From the NCBI RefSeq assembly GCF_033097525.1, contig NZ_CP109907.1, positions 3,906,001-3,970,000 on the forward strand: a stretch of 64,000 nucleotides of DNA, written 5' to 3'. The stretch comes from Sphingobacterium sp. UGAL515B_05 (GTDB lineage: Bacteria; Bacteroidota; Bacteroidia; Sphingobacteriales; Sphingobacteriaceae). This document shows positions 62,818 through 64,000 of the stretch, one piece after another. Each line of letters opens with the position of its first letter. Positions within the stretch are counted from its first letter, which is position 1. Under the pieces are notes generated by a model that searched no databases, was not told where the DNA came from, and was given only the letters and a program-made list of their open reading frames with translations. A program made the translations under genes and the position numbers.

Positions 62818-64000
62818 ATGAAAAAAAAATCACATGTTCTTTATCATGTGCCTATCTCGTATTATCTAAAATGGTTGTTAATGGCCAAGTTTGTAATCAT
62901 TTTCTTATTTGCATGTGTTGCCACTGGATTTGCAAAAGAGTCGAAAGCGCAGAAAACAGTTTCTTTACGTTTTGAAGAGATCCGACTCAAGAACCTATTG
63001 ACTTCCATTGAAGAGCAGACCAAGATCAATTTTATCTACAACGATAATACGATCAATGCGATTAAAATAAAACAGGTTGACGTCCGCAATAAAAAATGGA
63101 CCGATCTTTTGTTGCCTATTTTGGCCAAAGAATCCTTGGAAATGGATATGGTCAGCGAAAACCGTATCATTATTCGTTCCATAGCGAAGGTTCAGGACAG
63201 GATCGCTTCCGGTACGATCAAAGACCAGCAAGGAAAACCTTTGGCAGGCGTATCTGTACGTATAAAAGGTACAGATAAAATGACGCAGTCGAATAGCGAC
63301 GGCCAATTTTCGCTGGTTGTTGAAAAAGAAAATAGTATTTTACAATTTTCTTATTTGGGATACCTTTCCCAAGAGATTGCCTATCAGCGACAGGCCATTG
63401 ATGTCGTTCTCCAGGAAGATCTCGCACAGCTTGAAGAAGTTGTGGTCATTGGGTACGGAACACAGAAGAAAGCAACATTGACTGGCTCGGTGAGCCAGGT
63501 TTCAGGAAGTGAGCTGCAGCGATCTCCTGCGCCGAATTTGTCCAATTCCCTAGCAGGAAGAATGCCGGGTGTAGTGGCAAATAATCGCTCAGGTGAACCT
63601 GGAAATGATCAATCGCAGATCTATATCCGCGGCAAGGGATCTTTGGGGAACAACAGTCCTTTGTATGTCATTGATGGTGTGGCCAATCGCGGCGGAATAG
63701 AAAGGCTAAATCCAAGCGATATCGAGACAATTTCAGTCTTAAAAGATGCTTCGGCGGCAATATATGGTGCCCAAGCTGCGAATGGGGTTATTTTGGTAAC
63801 TACGAAACGCGGTAATGGTGATAAACCTACGATCACCTATGATGGTAGTTACGGTTTCTCCGAACATACACGAACACCAAAGCTGATGGATTCTTATCAA
63901 TTTATGGTGTATGACGATGAAATCAATGCACATTTTGGGCGTGCTGAAAAGTATAAAGATATCAAGGGTAAATATCTGGATGGAACAATCGATCCCTTAT
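62818..64000 (+). CDS. SusC/RagA TonB-dependent transporter with STN signalling domain, N-terminal part
   Basis: The ATG at 62818 opens a frame that stays open for 394 codons to the end of the window. A signal segment (about 20-45, MAKFVIIFLFACVATGFAKE) is followed by an STN (secretin/TonB N-terminal) domain (about 47-120, VSLRFEEIRLKNLLTSIEEQ), a carboxypeptidase-regulatory-like domain (about 130-200, GTIKDQQGKPLAGVSVRIKG), the TonB box area EEVVVIGYGTQKK and the plug (LYVIDGVANRGGIERLNP, SVLKDASAAIYGAQAANGVI). The STN domain contacts the FecR protein encoded just upstream. The barrel and the partner SusD lie beyond the window. Confidence 0.95.
   Translation, partial: MKKKSHVLYHVPISYYLKWLLMAKFVIIFLFACVATGFAKESKAQKTVSLRFEEIRLKNLLTSIEEQTKINFIYNDNTINAIKIKQVDVRNKKWTDLLLPILAKESLEMDMVSENRIIIRSIAKVQDRIASGTIKDQQGKPLAGVSVRIKGTDKMTQSNSDGQFSLVVEKENSILQFSYLGYLSQEIAYQRQAIDVVLQEDLAQLEEVVVIGYGTQKKATLTGSVSQVSGSELQRSPAPNLSNSLAGRMPGVVANNRSGEPGNDQSQIYIRGKGSLGNNSPLYVIDGVANRGGIERLNPSDIETISVLKDASAAIYGAQAANGVILVTTKRGNGDKPTITYDGSYGFSEHTRTPKLMDSYQFMVYDDEINAHFGRAEKYKDIKGKYLDGTIDPL

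Noticed and set aside
1..64000. Prophage, integrase, insertion sequence, tRNA or rRNA genes
   Set aside because: None of the open frames looks like a transposase, integrase or phage protein, and I saw no tRNA or rRNA sequence; a covariance search could still find a small RNA that I missed.

Overview
The window reads as a chromosome segment of a Bacteroidota glycan degrader, most likely Sphingobacteriaceae (Sphingobacterium or a close relative). The basis is SusC/SusD pairs, ECF sigma/FecR/TonB-receptor trios, many secreted glycoside hydrolases, weak Shine-Dalgarno sequences and moderate G+C. The genus is an inference from gene content only. I found no rRNA, tRNA, IS element or CRISPR array.

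Positions 1-7.6 kb hold the tail of a SusD gene followed by three secreted glycosidases (GH35, GH2 with a C-terminal F5/8-type domain, GH43), the end of one polysaccharide utilization locus (PUL). Next come a MutS-like ATPase (7.8-9.2 kb), a gene-free stretch with a very stable hairpin, a GH97 enzyme, a secreted TlpA-like thioredoxin and a divergent ECF sigma factor. From 13.8 to 18.9 kb there is a deoxysugar module: aldo/keto reductase, enolase-superfamily enzyme, sodium/solute symporter, an apparently exported COG3254-type mutarotase and a convergent AraC regulator. It looks like part of an oxidative, non-phosphorylating L-fucose/L-rhamnose-type route, but the lactonase and later steps are absent.

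From 19.1 to 48.5 kb a SusC/SusD pair is followed by eleven same-strand genes for exported proteins, nearly all enzymes: a DUF5703 protein, an unrecognised alpha/alpha-barrel protein, an unrecognised probable TIM-barrel protein, GH120, GH92, GH29, DUF2264, GH95-like, GH3, GH2 and a clan-D (GH36-like) protein. On the opposite strand follow a GH43 and a secreted protein whose signal peptide is separated from its body by an A10 frameshift. The set suggests removal of xylose/arabinose, mannose, fucose and galactose side residues from a complex heteroglycan. No endo-acting enzyme, lyase or sulfatase is recognisable.

From 52 to 61 kb the content is general: a pentapeptide-repeat protein; a PadR/membrane protein/lipoprotein operon whose lipoprotein resembles the pore-forming domain of cholesterol-dependent cytolysins; membrane proteins; an alpha/beta hydrolase; a PiT phosphate transporter; and a universal stress protein. 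A short relic of a SusD C-terminus overlaps the hydrolase 3' end in another frame. The window closes with an ECF sigma factor, a FecR anti-sigma factor and the first 394 codons of an STN-containing SusC, the start of another PUL.

The observations I rate highest are the reduced cytolysin-like lipoprotein, the A10 frameshift, the SusD relic, the GH97 with Gly in place of the retaining-branch nucleophile, the two 11-bp tandem arrays plus a near-perfect palindrome before the PadR gene, and the two uncharacterised secreted proteins at 26.6-31.2 kb.
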